Below are positions 16,802 to 25,104 of a DNA stretch of 27,956 nucleotides, in pieces. The position numbers and the translations under genes are program-made. How positions within the stretch are numbered: position 1 is the stretch's first letter; each line of letters opens with the position of its first letter. Source of the stretch: a virus; the IMG/VR virus record IMGVR_UViG_3300036715_001952, positions 1 through 27,956 of that record; one strand, 5' to 3'. The notes beneath the pieces were generated by a model. It worked only from the letters and a program-made list of their open reading frames with translations, made no database searches and was not told the DNA's origin.

Positions 16802-17520
16802 TACTCACCAGTCAGCCAGTTGAACACGCGAGAGTGAGCCACCAAGGCCTCATCGCACTTCAACGTCATGGCTGAGGAATTGATGCGCTTGATCTGAGCG
16901 AGGGAATCTACGGCGATCTGGGCCACCACCGGACTGGGGACCACCCCATATTCAGCAGAAAGCTCCAACGCCAGATTGTAGATGATGGCCCGTTCGTATC
17001 CCGGAGGCAGCGATAGGTCGGTATTGACGTCTGCCACGGCATCCAGTTGATCCCAAGTCCACAGCACCAGTTGATTGGCGACGGAGGGCTTGGGCCAGAG
17101 ATAGATGGCGCTGTTCGGGAAGTCCCCGGTCATGAAGAGCCGCGTGGGAATTGCCGAACTCACATCCTTGATGGGGATAGCCGCCCACTCGTCATCCTGC
17201 AGAATCTCGATGGGAAGTTCCAGATTTGGGATGACTGTGGTCACGCGAAGAAGAGCGCGGTCGACTCCGTTGGGACGAGTCTGTGGAGCTACCGCGATGT
17301 CACCGGAAGGGCCCAGAGTATAGATCTGTTTTCCGGCGACCAGGGTGTAGGTGTCGATGTTGCGGGTGAAGACATTTAGGTTGCTGATATTCCATGCAGC
17401 GAGCATGGAATTCAGAGCGACAAGCGCGTCCGCAGCATCCCCCGCCGCCAGGGGAGTTCCCTGAGAAACGGCGCCGAGAAGGCGAACCGCTCTGGTGAGG
17501 ATGCTGCGGACTGCGGTCAT
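16801..17520 (-). CDS. P22 gp4-like tail accessory / head-completion protein
   Basis: The 239-residue protein begins with AVRSILTRAVRLLGAVSQGT, then ALVALNSMLAAWN, YTLVAGKQIYTLGPSGDI and, further on, LPPGYERAIIYNLALELSAE. This is the usual arrangement of the gp4 family, which docks under the portal and starts tail assembly. P22 gp4 (166 residues) also has a muramidase role; no such active site is evident here and the protein is longer. It ends one base into the gp10-like start. GGAG lies 5 nt before ATG 17520. Confidence 0.75.
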   Translation of the reverse strand: MTAVRSILTRAVRLLGAVSQGTPLAAGDAADALVALNSMLAAWNISNLNVFTRNIDTYTLVAGKQIYTLGPSGDIAVAPQTRPNGVDRALLRVTTVIPNLELPIEILQDDEWAAIPIKDVSSAIPTRLFMTGDFPNSAIYLWPKPSVANQLVLWTWDQLDAVADVNTDLSLPPGYERAIIYNLALELSAEYGVVPSPVVAQIAVDSLAQIKRINSSAMTLKCDEALVAHSRVFNWLTGE

Positions 17521-17522
17521 GT

Positions 17523-17699
17523 CTACTCCGACTTCTTGGGCTTGAGGGCCATCTGTTCGGCCGAGGGCGCCGTGAAGACACCGTAGTCGGCGGGGCTGTC
17601 ATACCAGCCCACGAGTTCGTCTTCCTCTTCCTCGGAGTGGACGATGAAGGGCTCGTAATCGGGGTGATACTTGTAGCGAGGGTAGACCTTGGGATCCAT
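17523..17699 (-). CDS. Small acidic phage protein, function unknown
   Basis: A 58-residue ORF reads MDPKVYPRYKYHP at the start, then VHSEEEEDELVGWYDSPADY and GVFTAPSAEQ. The pattern of a Lys/Tyr-rich start, an acidic EEE run and GWxDSPAxxGV recurs in small proteins near capsid genes of many phages. AGGAG lies 5 nt before the ATG, and the stop is 2 nt before the gp4-like start, so it fits tightly into the operon. It may be a minor head protein; nothing shows its role. Confidence 0.65.
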   Translation of the reverse strand: MDPKVYPRYKYHPDYEPFIVHSEEEEDELVGWYDSPADYGVFTAPSAEQMALKPKKSE

Positions 17700-17707
17700 C
17701 TGGACTC

Positions 17708-17974
17708 CTACTGGAGAAGGCCGTTGGCTTTGAGGGCGGTCAGGATCGAGTTGACCGCGACCTGGATCGCGTCAGCCTGAGCCGAAGTCGTGTAGCCATA
17801 CGGAGTTGAGTTGGAGGCGGCGGTTGCCGCCGGAGCGGTGATCGCGGCCGCACGAGCGACAGGAGTCGCGCCGTAGAAGCCGATGACGTCGGTGTTGGAA
17901 GAGCCGAGAACGTAACCGTCAGGGTTGGACGGAGAAACCATCTTGTTGCTGGCCGTGACGGAATTGATGGCCAT
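17708..17974 (-). CDS. Small head-associated protein, paralogue 1
   Basis: The 88-residue protein begins MAINSVTASNK, has SNPDGYVLGSSNTDVIGFYG at about 16-35 followed by ATPVAR, and ends in a short helix ILTALKANGLL. The IGFYGATPVAR block is frequent in small proteins encoded beside phage major capsid genes. These are often called head fibre or decoration proteins. It is clearly related to the next gene upstream. AGGAG precedes the start. A role on the capsid surface is inferred from place and family only. Confidence 0.6.
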   Translation of the reverse strand: MAINSVTASNKMVSPSNPDGYVLGSSNTDVIGFYGATPVARAAAITAPAATAASNSTPYGYTTSAQADAIQVAVNSILTALKANGLLQ

Positions 17975-17983
17975 GGAAAGCTC

Positions 17984-18208
17984 CTAGGAAGTGGTGTCGA
18001 GGACGAGGCCCAGGGCGACGAGGGCCGTCATGAGGGAGGTGAGCGCGGCGTTCGCGCCCTTGGAGCCGGTCACCGTCGGCTTGGCGACAGGGGTCGCGAG
18101 GCCGTAGAAGCCGATCAGATCGGTGGTGGCGGCACCCAGCACGAATCCGTCGGGATTCGATCCGGTAGTGACCTTGGTGCTGGCGGTGACGGAATTGGGG
18201 GAAGCCAT
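17984..18208 (-). CDS. Small head-associated protein, paralogue 2
   Basis: The 74-residue protein shares with its neighbour the start MASPNSVTAS, the block SNPDGFVLGAATTDLIGFYG, TPVAK, and a closing helix LMTALVALGL. The middle linker is about 15 residues shorter. It is the first gene after the coat terminator, and its AGGAG ribosome-binding site directly follows the terminator's U tract, so part of the transcription must read through. It probably decorates the capsid or is a minor head protein. Confidence 0.6.
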   Translation of the reverse strand: MASPNSVTASTKVTTGSNPDGFVLGAATTDLIGFYGLATPVAKPTVTGSKGANAALTSLMTALVALGLVLDTTS

Positions 18209-18219
18209 GAAATTCTCCT

Positions 18220-18249
18220 AAAAGAGCCCCCAGCTCAGGCCGGGGGCTC
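18220..18249 (-). terminator. Intrinsic terminator after the coat gene
   Basis: Reading leftward, the stem GAGCCCCC (18249-18242) pairs with GGGGGCTC (18231-18224) around a 10-nt loop and is followed by TTTTA. It lies 13 bp after the coat stop and before the small head genes. A partial terminator here would make coat and earlier genes more abundant than tail genes. Confidence 0.85.
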
Positions 18250-18261
18250 AGTGGTTGGGGA

Positions 18262-19470
18262 CTAGCCCTGCTGGCGGCAGGCCAGTTCGGGGTAGATCGC
18301 AGCCCAGCCGTAGAGAACGTCGAGGCGGCAGGGGAAGATGTCGTTCACGATGTCGTAGGCACGGATCAGGCGAACGGAGATCCCCAGGTGCTTGGAGGCG
18401 ACCCGAGCGGCCATGTCAACACCGCCAGGGAGCGGCATATCGGCGGAGGCCAGGGTGAAGGCGTTCTGGTGGTAGATCAGGTTGGCAGGGGACACGGTGT
18501 TCGCGGCCCCCAGGACGGTGATCGCGGCACCGTCGACCGGCATGGCGCTGATGGTCTGGAACTGGCCGGAAGCGGTCAGCGCGGGGAAGATGCTGACCGA
18601 GCCGTTGCCCGAGGAATCCGAGGAGAAGTCCGCGGTGCAGACGAACTGGCGAAGCTGGCCGGTATCCTGGCGGATCTGCGGGTTGACGGAGTTCACGTTC
18701 AGAATGGTGAAGACGTCACCCTTCTTCAGCCGGGAGGCGGCAGCGGCGGTCCAGCCGCGAGTGACCAGGGTGTTGCCCGAGGAGCCGGACAGGGTGACCA
18801 GCGGGGAGCCGCCGAGAGGGCCGACCTTGTGGGCCACGACGTTCTGGTCCATGCTGAACTTCATGCCGGCAGCGAGACCCATGTTCCCCTGCTCATACTG
18901 CTCCTTGATCTGGACGGAGCTCTGGAACAGGGACTTCAGGCCGTTGACCAGCTTGCTCTGGCTCCAGGGGCTGATGACCGCGGTGAGGAGGCCGTCCATG
19001 GGACAGGCTTCATCGGCGAGCTTGGCGTTCGCGTCGAGGAAGGAGCTGAGGTCGGTGGCAGGGGTGCCAGGGGTGCCGGTCGCGTTGGCGACGGTCTGGT
19101 AAAGCAGGAGACCGTCACGGTCGATCTTGTTGGACACGACGGCCATGGCGGGCTTGATGAACCGCTTGGAGAAGTCGTCGATGTTCAGCAGCAGGTCCTT
19201 GCTGGTGAACGCGATGTCCACGCCGAACTGCGTGGTGAGGGTGACGGGAACGCTGGTCTCGGTCGAGTTCTCGATCGAGATGGTCTGACCGGTCCGGCCG
19301 ACGTAGCGAGGGGGCTTGCGGACGTTGACCGTGTCGCCGATCTTGGCGCCCTGGACGGCGAACTTGTCGTCGTATTCGCGGTTCACACCCTTGGTGAAGG
19401 TGAGGTTGTTCTCCAGGACCATCGCGGCTTCACGCGTGATGGTGGAGATAGTGAGCAGAGTGCTGGACAT
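18262..19470 (-). CDS. Major capsid (coat) protein, P22 gp5-like
   Basis: The 402-residue protein begins STLLTISTITREAAMVLENN and has VNREYDDKFAVQGAKIGDTV and VRKPPRYVGRTG, the N-terminal pattern of the P22 coat family (HK97 fold). Later parts carry the inserted domain region and close with DIVNDIFPCRLDVLYGWA. P22 gp5 has 430 residues. It assembles on the scaffold encoded just upstream to form the icosahedral shell. AGGAG lies 5 nt before ATG 19470. A strong terminator follows. Confidence 0.88.
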   Translation of the reverse strand: MSSTLLTISTITREAAMVLENNLTFTKGVNREYDDKFAVQGAKIGDTVNVRKPPRYVGRTGQTISIENSTETSVPVTLTTQFGVDIAFTSKDLLLNIDDFSKRFIKPAMAVVSNKIDRDGLLLYQTVANATGTPGTPATDLSSFLDANAKLADEACPMDGLLTAVISPWSQSKLVNGLKSLFQSSVQIKEQYEQGNMGLAAGMKFSMDQNVVAHKVGPLGGSPLVTLSGSSGNTLVTRGWTAAAASRLKKGDVFTILNVNSVNPQIRQDTGQLRQFVCTADFSSDSSGNGSVSIFPALTASGQFQTISAMPVDGAAITVLGAANTVSPANLIYHQNAFTLASADMPLPGGVDMAARVASKHLGISVRLIRAYDIVNDIFPCRLDVLYGWAAIYPELACRQQG

Positions 19471-19478
19471 TCAAGCTC

Positions 19479-20288
19479 CTAGGCTTGGGATTCCCGCCAC
19501 CGTCGGTATTCTTCGAGCGACATTTCGTCAGGACTCTTGGATCCTGCGCTGCCTTTTCCGCCGGTGACTGGAGTGATGGGTTTCTTTGCGGCTGTGATCT
19601 TGACTCCGGGCTTTTTCTCTTCCGGCTTTTCCTCTTCCTTAGGGACCAGCCGGTCCTCAATGATGCCCAGAGCCTTTGCTGCAGCGATGGGGCCAAGACC
19701 AGAGATACGAGCAAGTTCTTTCGGGTGGGATGCGAGGTAATACATGAGTTCGCCGCCGACTTCCGATTCCATGAGGACTTCGTTCACGATGGGGCTGACC
19801 GGCAGATCCTCTTCGAGGAGATCCGCAAGATCAGGGTGCGCTTCATGAGCAGCATTGACCTTGTCCTGCCAAGAGGTAGTCTTAACTTCGGCTTCCTTCT
19901 TGACAACTTCCTGCTTCGTCTCTTCCAGCGCGGCCTTCCGGTCCTCTTCGCGAGTGTATTTCACGAGAGCGGCCAGAAACTCTGCCTGGGTGTCGAAGAA
20001 CAGGGGGTCGGGAGCGCCAGACTTCTGAGCTTCCTCAGTCTTCGCGACTGGGGCCTCAAGTCGGGCGACCTTTGCTTCAAGTTCGCGCTTTTCAGAGACC
20101 AACTTCTCGATTCGCTTCTGGAAGCCACCCTTCTTTCTCGGGTGCTCTTCCTCCTGCTTTTCCTCAGCACCTTCGCCGAGTTTTTGCACTTCTTCCTGAA
20201 CCACTTCTTCCCTCATTTCCAGGCCACCCTGAGCTTCGATGACCTTTTCAGCGGAGTCGGTGGTTGAGGTTACTACGAAATCTGACAT
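19479..20288 (-). CDS. Scaffold protein
   Basis: The 269-residue, highly charged protein is rich in Glu and Lys. It has a coiled-coil-like segment (RIEKLVSEKRELEAKVARLE, about 60-80), a middle domain with AHPDLADLLEEDLPVS, and a basic, Pro-rich linker. The C-terminus is MSLEEYRRWRESQA, as in scaffolds whose end binds coat. It directs procapsid assembly and leaves before or during packaging. An in-frame GTG at 20300 exists, but GGAG with 6-nt spacing favours ATG 20288. Position between portal and coat is that of P22 gene 8 (303 residues). Confidence 0.8.
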   Translation of the reverse strand: MSDFVVTSTTDSAEKVIEAQGGLEMREEVVQEEVQKLGEGAEEKQEEEHPRKKGGFQKRIEKLVSEKRELEAKVARLEAPVAKTEEAQKSGAPDPLFFDTQAEFLAALVKYTREEDRKAALEETKQEVVKKEAEVKTTSWQDKVNAAHEAHPDLADLLEEDLPVSPIVNEVLMESEVGGELMYYLASHPKELARISGLGPIAAAKALGIIEDRLVPKEEEKPEEKKPGVKITAAKKPITPVTGGKGSAGSKSPDEMSLEEYRRWRESQA

Positions 20289-20329
20289 GGAATTCTCCAC
20301 GAATGTTCCCGGTGGGACCGCCGGTAGTT

Positions 20330-22504
20330 CTAGCCTTGAGTGGGCACTTCGCCAGCAAAGGGATCCCCGCCAGTCGATGCCGCAGAGCCAGTATGGGGCA
20401 TTTGCGCCCCTGAAGCAATAGAAGTTGGAGCACTTGAAGCATTATTTGGAGCCGACGCCGGGGTACCCCCAACCTGATTCGGGTCAGGAGTCTGTGCCAT
20501 TTCCTTTTCATGTTCATGCTGCATCTTGGTATCGATCAATTGAACTTCGGCGTCGTAGAGCTTGTGAGCGTCCTTCTGGTCCATCTGCATCGCGGCGATG
20601 GTCAGGTTGTTCCTGAGTTGCGCGTACGCGATGTCTTCTTTGCTCTGACGATCCTTGTCTTTCTGCACATTTTCGTCCTGCGCGTGGTTCAGCGCCTTGG
20701 TCTGCGTGTCGATCATCTGCTCCATGTCCTGGATCTTCTTGATCGCTTCGGGAGGCATCTCAGCCTTGCCCTCTTCAGTATCCGCGAGGCCCGGAGGCAG
20801 CGTTTTCTTGAGCCGATTGGAGATTTGGGTGCTGCCCTCCCAGTCCATGTTGCCGACCACGATGTCACCCGCCACATCCATGAGTTTGGGGAAGCTCTGG
20901 GTAAGCTGAAGCAGGGAGGCCAGGGCTTCCTGGCGCTTGGTTTGGTACGAAGGTCCTGAGCCCACTGTGACGTCATACTTGCCCTTCGACAAGTCAAAGA
21001 TGCGGTCCACGCCGATCTCAGTGGGGGAGGGTTGATCGCCGGCCTGCGCGGCTGAGGGCCCGACCTTCACTAGCTTCTGGTTCCCATCGGGCTCCACGAT
21101 CCGCACTACCCGCTCCGTGTCGTAGATCTTAGGGATCAGGTCAATGAGGATGCGCCCAGCGTGACGAATAGCTCGCGTCATGTTGTCGATGTAGTGAAAA
21201 TTGCTCACCTGACCCTGGTGCTGCCGAGCGAGAATGGCCCGCCCGGTCTGCTCGTTGCCCTGCTCGCCGAGCCCTGAGGCGTAGATTCCGGTCGTGGCCT
21301 TGAGATCGTCTCGGCTCGCCATGCGAGCATGGTTGATGGCCTGGATCGGGGCCTCATAGCTGTTCCGCTGGGGCGGACCGAGCAGATTTCCCGCCACACT
21401 CTTGGGATTGTATTCCAGGAAGGGGAAGTTCCGGTCGTTGGCCTGCCCCCACTTTTCCTCGTAGCCCTCGAACTGACCAGCGGCGCCGATGAAGGGCGCC
21501 TTCGGGCTGAGTGCGATCATCTCGGTCTCAGCGCTCACCCAGTAGTTATACATCCGGGCGGGATCCTTGGCGTGGCGCACGATTCCTTCAAGGACACGCT
21601 CACCATCGACGTCCAATTCATCGCCCAGGACCGGGATAATAGGGATCCACAGCCCCGGCCAGTCCGTCTCCTCGAGGATCTCGACGGCGTTCATCTTGCA
21701 CCACTTCACCACCGGCACCGCGACGGTCCGGCGAGCCTTGATGTTCATCTCGTCGGGTGCCTTCCCCTCGGGGTAGTCTTCGAGGAAGGAGGTCTTGCCG
21801 TCGTGGGTGGCGATGAGGGTCTTCGTCTCGAAGTCCTTGTAGAAATACTCGACGATTCGGCAGCCCTCGTCGCCGATCCAGCCAGGGACACCATCGCCGA
21901 TGGACTGCCAGTCGGAGAAACTGGCGAGCTTCGTCTTCGGGAATGCCCGCTTGTAGTCCTCCTTCGTGTAATCCACGGCCACGAAGCACCAGTTCATGTC
22001 GCTACCGTCGGGTTCCTGCGAACTCGGGTCCATGTAGATCATGAAGGGGTTTCGCACCCGCTTGAACTTGATGATCTGGTCGAAGGACTGCGGATCTTCG
22101 TATTCGGTGATGATGCGGAAGAACCCCAGGCCCGAAGTCACCGCGGATTGACCAGCCGTATCGTAGGCGACGTCGGCGTTCGAGTCGAACTCGATGTGCC
22201 GGATCATACCCTGAAGCACGTTGGCCGTGTCCACCGTCGCTTCGCCACCGGTGGGATTCACCTGGATGGCGGGGCGGTTCTGCCGCTGCTCATTGGTCAC
22301 CTGCCGGATGAACTGGGGGAGCTGATTGATGGTGAGGCACGGACGCTTGTCCAGATCACGCCGTGTCTTCGTGTAAGGATCCCACTGCTCGCCGGCCCGG
22401 AACTTCAGGTCGTCGAGCGCGAGCTCGCGATTCTTCGCTTCATCCTCCGAAGCTGCCTTGAAGCGGAGGAGGGCCTTCTCGATAAACTTCTGCGTGTCAG
22501 CCAT
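20330..22504 (-). CDS. Portal protein, P22 gp1-like
   Basis: The 724-residue protein (P22 gp1: 725) has the family start. After a charged helix come FRAGEQWDPYTKTRRDLDKR and PCLTINQLPQFIRQVTNEQR. VTSGLGFFRIITEYEDPQSF and NPFMIYMDPSSQEPDGSDM follow. The C-terminal third is helical and Gln/Lys/Asp-rich (about 590-680), like the barrel of long portals, and the end is Pro/Ser/Ala-rich. It forms the dodecameric ring through which DNA is packaged and ejected. Its ATG lies inside the last codons of terL (8-nt overlap). Confidence 0.9.
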   Translation of the reverse strand: MADTQKFIEKALLRFKAASEDEAKNRELALDDLKFRAGEQWDPYTKTRRDLDKRPCLTINQLPQFIRQVTNEQRQNRPAIQVNPTGGEATVDTANVLQGMIRHIEFDSNADVAYDTAGQSAVTSGLGFFRIITEYEDPQSFDQIIKFKRVRNPFMIYMDPSSQEPDGSDMNWCFVAVDYTKEDYKRAFPKTKLASFSDWQSIGDGVPGWIGDEGCRIVEYFYKDFETKTLIATHDGKTSFLEDYPEGKAPDEMNIKARRTVAVPVVKWCKMNAVEILEETDWPGLWIPIIPVLGDELDVDGERVLEGIVRHAKDPARMYNYWVSAETEMIALSPKAPFIGAAGQFEGYEEKWGQANDRNFPFLEYNPKSVAGNLLGPPQRNSYEAPIQAINHARMASRDDLKATTGIYASGLGEQGNEQTGRAILARQHQGQVSNFHYIDNMTRAIRHAGRILIDLIPKIYDTERVVRIVEPDGNQKLVKVGPSAAQAGDQPSPTEIGVDRIFDLSKGKYDVTVGSGPSYQTKRQEALASLLQLTQSFPKLMDVAGDIVVGNMDWEGSTQISNRLKKTLPPGLADTEEGKAEMPPEAIKKIQDMEQMIDTQTKALNHAQDENVQKDKDRQSKEDIAYAQLRNNLTIAAMQMDQKDAHKLYDAEVQLIDTKMQHEHEKEMAQTPDPNQVGGTPASAPNNASSAPTSIASGAQMPHTGSAASTGGDPFAGEVPTQG

Positions 22505-24122
22505 TCATCCACCCCGTAGTTGAAAAGGAATACGTGACGTATTCCGGATTCTTCGCCACCTGCTTCAGGTGACCAGCCCTGGCAACCTCGCGCCCGCTCG
22601 CCACAAGGTAGCGGGTCGTGTCCATCAAGTGATCAAAGTCTTTGACAACCTTGCCCTTATCGTCACGTCGATACATGCGGAATTCCGCCAGCCAGTTCTG
22701 GAGGCTGCCAAAGACTTTGATTTTCCCGGTGCTGAGCCCCTGCCAGACCTTGTAGATCCCCGACTCCACCCCGTTGTCGGCTGGCTGAAGCACGAGCCCT
22801 AGGTCCTCGTAGAGGGAGAGAAGCTGGGTGCCATCCGCCTGGGACCGCCCGCGAGAGGCGGGATCAATCACGCCGTTGATCCACGATCCCCGGGCACGGA
22901 TCCCCTGCACGTGGATGATCGGCTCGGCCTGCGAGCGATAATACTCGCTGTAGAGGTAGAGTGTCCCGGTCTCCAGGTCCCACGCACCCCAGATCGCCGC
23001 AGTGCGATTCCACCCGACGTCCAGCGCGAACGCTCTCGGCCAGTAGTCTGGGATCGCAAAGTCCGGCACCACGATCTCGCTCTCGAGCACAGGGTAGATG
23101 GCACCTGACCCGAGCTGCGGGATTCCCTTCGACCGAGCGTCGCGCTGGAAGGGCGGGATCGACTCCCATAGCTCCTTCTTCACTGCGTCGCTCAGATGGG
23201 GCGCATCGTCCCACGTAGCCATGATCACATACTTGCTGGACGCCGGGGCGAGCGGATCCTCCACCGCCGCGTCGTCCTTGAGCCGGCCACCAGGGAGGAA
23301 GTCCAGCACCACCTCGCTCATGCCCTGGAGTGGCGTGAAGGTCAACATCATGATGCCGTCGTTGGTCATCGTGCGGATTAGGCACTCCGTGTGGATCGAG
23401 AGTGGCGGCTCCTCGTCCTCGAGGATCACGTCCTGCTCCGTCCCCTCGAACCCCTTCCGCCCCTGCTCGTAGGACTTGAACTCCACCTGGGAGACTCCAC
23501 CCCACCGACTCGCGACGTAGACCGTAGACACTGAGTCGGCGACACCGCCGCCCGCAGTCACCTTGACAATGGAGTCGTGGGGCAGCATCCCCTCGCCCCA
23601 GTGACCCACCGGCCCGAGGAGTTTGTCCTGCAGGATCTCCCGCACCTTCTGCTGAGTCACGGCGCAGGCCCACGCCTTGATGGGGCGTGTGAACCGCCGA
23701 CCCACCCACCAGTCCGGATAGCGACCTGTGAGGTGAAGCGTCAACTCGTAGAGTCCGACGCCCTCAGTCTTCCCAATGCGGTTCGCCGCCAGCATCAGCC
23801 TCTGCCGATACTTGGCGCCCGCGGCGAAGAACTTCATGTGCTTGACGTAGAGCTCGCGTCGCAGCGGCCCGGTGTCCGGGTAGTAGGTCAGGAACTTCTG
23901 CCGCTTGACCCGGTTCCGCTGCTCCTGCAGCAGGGCGAGTCGTGCCAGCTTCTCCTCCCGTGACCGCTCCACCCGCGCCTCTGGGGAGGGCTGGGCGTTC
24001 CTGATGACTGGGTCATCGCTAAGGAACACAGTCTGTTCTTGGAAGGGCGTGTCCGGCACTGGTCGCAGGGCCTTCGGCGTCTTCGTGGCCCGCGGCTTCT
24101 TAGGGACGATCGCCCTAGGCAT
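22497..24122 (-). CDS. terL: Terminase large subunit
   Basis: The 541-residue packaging motor has a Walker A variant AANRIGKTEG (112-121), a Walker B region DVILEDEEP (231-239, acidic D236/E237) and a coupling motif TFTPLQG (261-267). The nuclease half has ALDVGW (D368), VIDPA (D420) and an Asp-rich DFDHLMDTTRY (495-505), giving candidates for the three metal-binding acids. The first 75 residues are basic and Pro-rich and precede the ATPase. It cuts and pumps genome DNA into the procapsid through the portal. Start ATG 24122 lies inside the end of terS (8-nt overlap). Confidence 0.9.
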   Translation of the reverse strand: MPRAIVPKKPRATKTPKALRPVPDTPFQEQTVFLSDDPVIRNAQPSPEARVERSREEKLARLALLQEQRNRVKRQKFLTYYPDTGPLRRELYVKHMKFFAAGAKYRQRLMLAANRIGKTEGVGLYELTLHLTGRYPDWWVGRRFTRPIKAWACAVTQQKVREILQDKLLGPVGHWGEGMLPHDSIVKVTAGGGVADSVSTVYVASRWGGVSQVEFKSYEQGRKGFEGTEQDVILEDEEPPLSIHTECLIRTMTNDGIMMLTFTPLQGMSEVVLDFLPGGRLKDDAAVEDPLAPASSKYVIMATWDDAPHLSDAVKKELWESIPPFQRDARSKGIPQLGSGAIYPVLESEIVVPDFAIPDYWPRAFALDVGWNRTAAIWGAWDLETGTLYLYSEYYRSQAEPIIHVQGIRARGSWINGVIDPASRGRSQADGTQLLSLYEDLGLVLQPADNGVESGIYKVWQGLSTGKIKVFGSLQNWLAEFRMYRRDDKGKVVKDFDHLMDTTRYLVASGREVARAGHLKQVAKNPEYVTYSFSTTGWMNG

Positions 24123-24456
24123 CGAGTTCCGCCAGCTTCCGATTCAGCTCCTCGTCCGTCATCTCGGTCACCGGGTCCAGGTTCTCCACCTGCTGACTGG
24201 TGAGCTTCGGGGCGTAGTAGTTCGCACACTGATTGGCGGCGTCCACCCGAGCTTCGAAGTCGGGGTAAATCGTAATTTCGCGATGGTTGCCATCCTCGTC
24301 GGTAGTCATGTGCTCGATGGGCTCGCCTCTCGCGATGCGAAGCAGGAACTCGTGGGGGAGCTCTCCGCTCTCTCGGGCCTTGATGCGCGATTCCTCGGCC
24401 CAGCGGCTCGTCGCCGTCTTGCCCTTCTTCCCGAGTCCTACGTTGCCCATTGCCAT
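24115..24456 (-). CDS. terS: Terminase small subunit (probable)
   Basis: The 113-residue protein is adjacent to and overlaps terL. Its segments ESGELPHEFLLRIARGEPI (29-47), PDFEARVDAANQCANYYAPK (65-84) and LTSQQVENLDP resemble a compact small-terminase family of P22-like phages. It would recognise the packaging start site and regulate TerL. No classical helix-turn-helix is obvious. Two Met codons (24456 and 24450) are possible starts; GAGGG at 24465-24461 lies 4 nt before the first. It is the first gene of the late operon, with a leader of only about 15 nt after the predicted promoter. Confidence 0.72.
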   Translation of the reverse strand: MAMGNVGLGKKGKTATSRWAEESRIKARESGELPHEFLLRIARGEPIEHMTTDEDGNHREITIYPDFEARVDAANQCANYYAPKLTSQQVENLDPVTEMTDEELNRKLAELDA

Positions 24457-24477
24457 GATACCCTCACGCGTATACTC

Positions 24478-24506
24478 AGTATATGGCAGATTTACTCCCC
24501 GCGCAA
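24478..24506 (-). promoter_or_regulatory. Late-operon promoter (sigma70-like)
   Basis: On the minus strand, TTGCGC (24506-24501) and TATACT (24483-24478) are separated by 17 bp and would start RNA near 24471, about 15 nt before terS. The -10 hexamer is one arm of an inverted repeat TATACT-C-AGTATA (24471-24483), so a repressor or a second, rightward promoter could overlap. The -35 is poor, which would suit an activated late promoter. Confidence 0.5.
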
Positions 24507-24518
24507 GGAGGATTACGC

Positions 24519-24587
24519 AACTCCTGGGTTACGTAGAATGTAATTCCTGGGTTACACTGAATGTAATTCCTGGGTTACACTGAATAA
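24519..24587. repeat. 23-bp tandem repeat, three copies
   Basis: Copies lie at 24519-24541, 24542-24564 and 24565-24587, with the core CCTGGGTTAC followed by A(C/G)...GAAT. Copies 2 and 3 differ only at their last two bases; copy 1 has four other changes. The array begins 13 bp upstream of the late -35 box, a usual place for activator sites. Confidence 0.85.
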
Positions 24588-24641
24588 AGTTCGTCGTGGT
24601 TGAGAATGGTGGACCAGCACAGGAACCGCGAGGCCCTAAGG

Positions 24642-24656
24642 GGTGCCCCCGGCACC
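24642..24656. other. GC-rich hairpin between repeat arrays
   Basis: GGTGCC-CCC-GGCACC forms a perfect 6-bp stem with a 3-nt loop in an otherwise A+T-rich region. No U tract follows on either strand, so it is not a clear terminator. It may be a structural or protein-binding element. Confidence 0.45.
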
Positions 24657-24671
24657 GGGCGCCGAATTAGA

Positions 24672-24786
24672 TGTTTGACCATGCATGTTATGACACTGAA
24701 TGTTATGACACTGAATGTTACGACACTGAATGTTTGAACATGCATGTTTGAACATGAAAGTTAGAACACATATGTTGCAACATGCA
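24672..24786. repeat. Array of eight imperfect 14-15-bp repeats
   Basis: Units start at 24672, 24686, 24701, 24716, 24731, 24745, 24759 and 24773. Three are 15 bp of the type TGTTATGACACTGAA; five are 14 bp of the type TGTTTGAACATGCA. The unit at 24773 contains the perfect palindrome TGTTGCAACA. ACACTGAAT is shared with the 23-bp repeat to the left. There are no spacers and no palindromic CRISPR-type repeat. Binding sites for a replication or regulatory protein are the likely meaning. Confidence 0.8.
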
Positions 24787-24803
24787 TGAAGGTTGAGCGT
24801 GAT

Positions 24804-24904
24804 GCACTAAGGTTATGTGATGGTGGGCACAGTATGATGGTGGAACACGAACATTTATATAAATGGCCCCGAATGTGATGTTTGGGCACTAAGATTACCT
24901 GATG
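24804..24904. repeat. Diverged 19-bp direct repeat
   Basis: GCACTAAG-(G/A)-TTA-NN-TGATG occurs at 24804-24822 and 24886-24904, 82 bp apart, with 16 of 19 bases identical. Its meaning is unknown. Confidence 0.55.
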
Positions 24905-24959
24905 CCCAGTAATGAGGCAGATTTGGCTAGGCAAATTTTGCACCCAAGCCCTAGTTTGG

Positions 24960-24973
24960 GGGCAATTTTGCCC
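24960..24973. repeat. Palindrome GGGCAA-TT-TTGCCC
   Basis: Six-base arms with a 2-bp centre form an operator-like dyad. A related sequence, GGCAAATTTTGCACCC, lies at 24930-24945, so the two may be sites for the same protein. Confidence 0.5.
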
Positions 24974-25104
24974 ATGACTACTTACAAGGATTTTACTAAC
25001 GTGGACCATATGAGCAGTTACACATTATAGTGTAGTTGACCAAACCAATGTGTAATGGGGGGACATACCCTGGAACCGCTACAGCCAAAGCACTTAGCTT
25101 TCCG

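Noticed and set aside
18388-19482. 364-codon plus-strand frame opposite the coat gene
   Set aside because: Low-complexity Gly/Asp/Val-rich translation typical of an antisense shadow; the coat gene is certain.
21329-22519. 396-codon plus-strand frame opposite the portal gene
   Set aside because: Antisense shadow of the portal: no ribosome-binding site, and repetitive Leu/Val/Asp composition.
24672-24786. CRISPR array
   Set aside because: Units are only 14-15 bp, directly abutting and imperfect, with no spacers and no cas genes.
24757-24800. DnaA-box cluster
   Set aside because: No TTATCCACA-type 9-mers with acceptable match were seen here or in the iteron region; TGTGTAA motifs are a different word.
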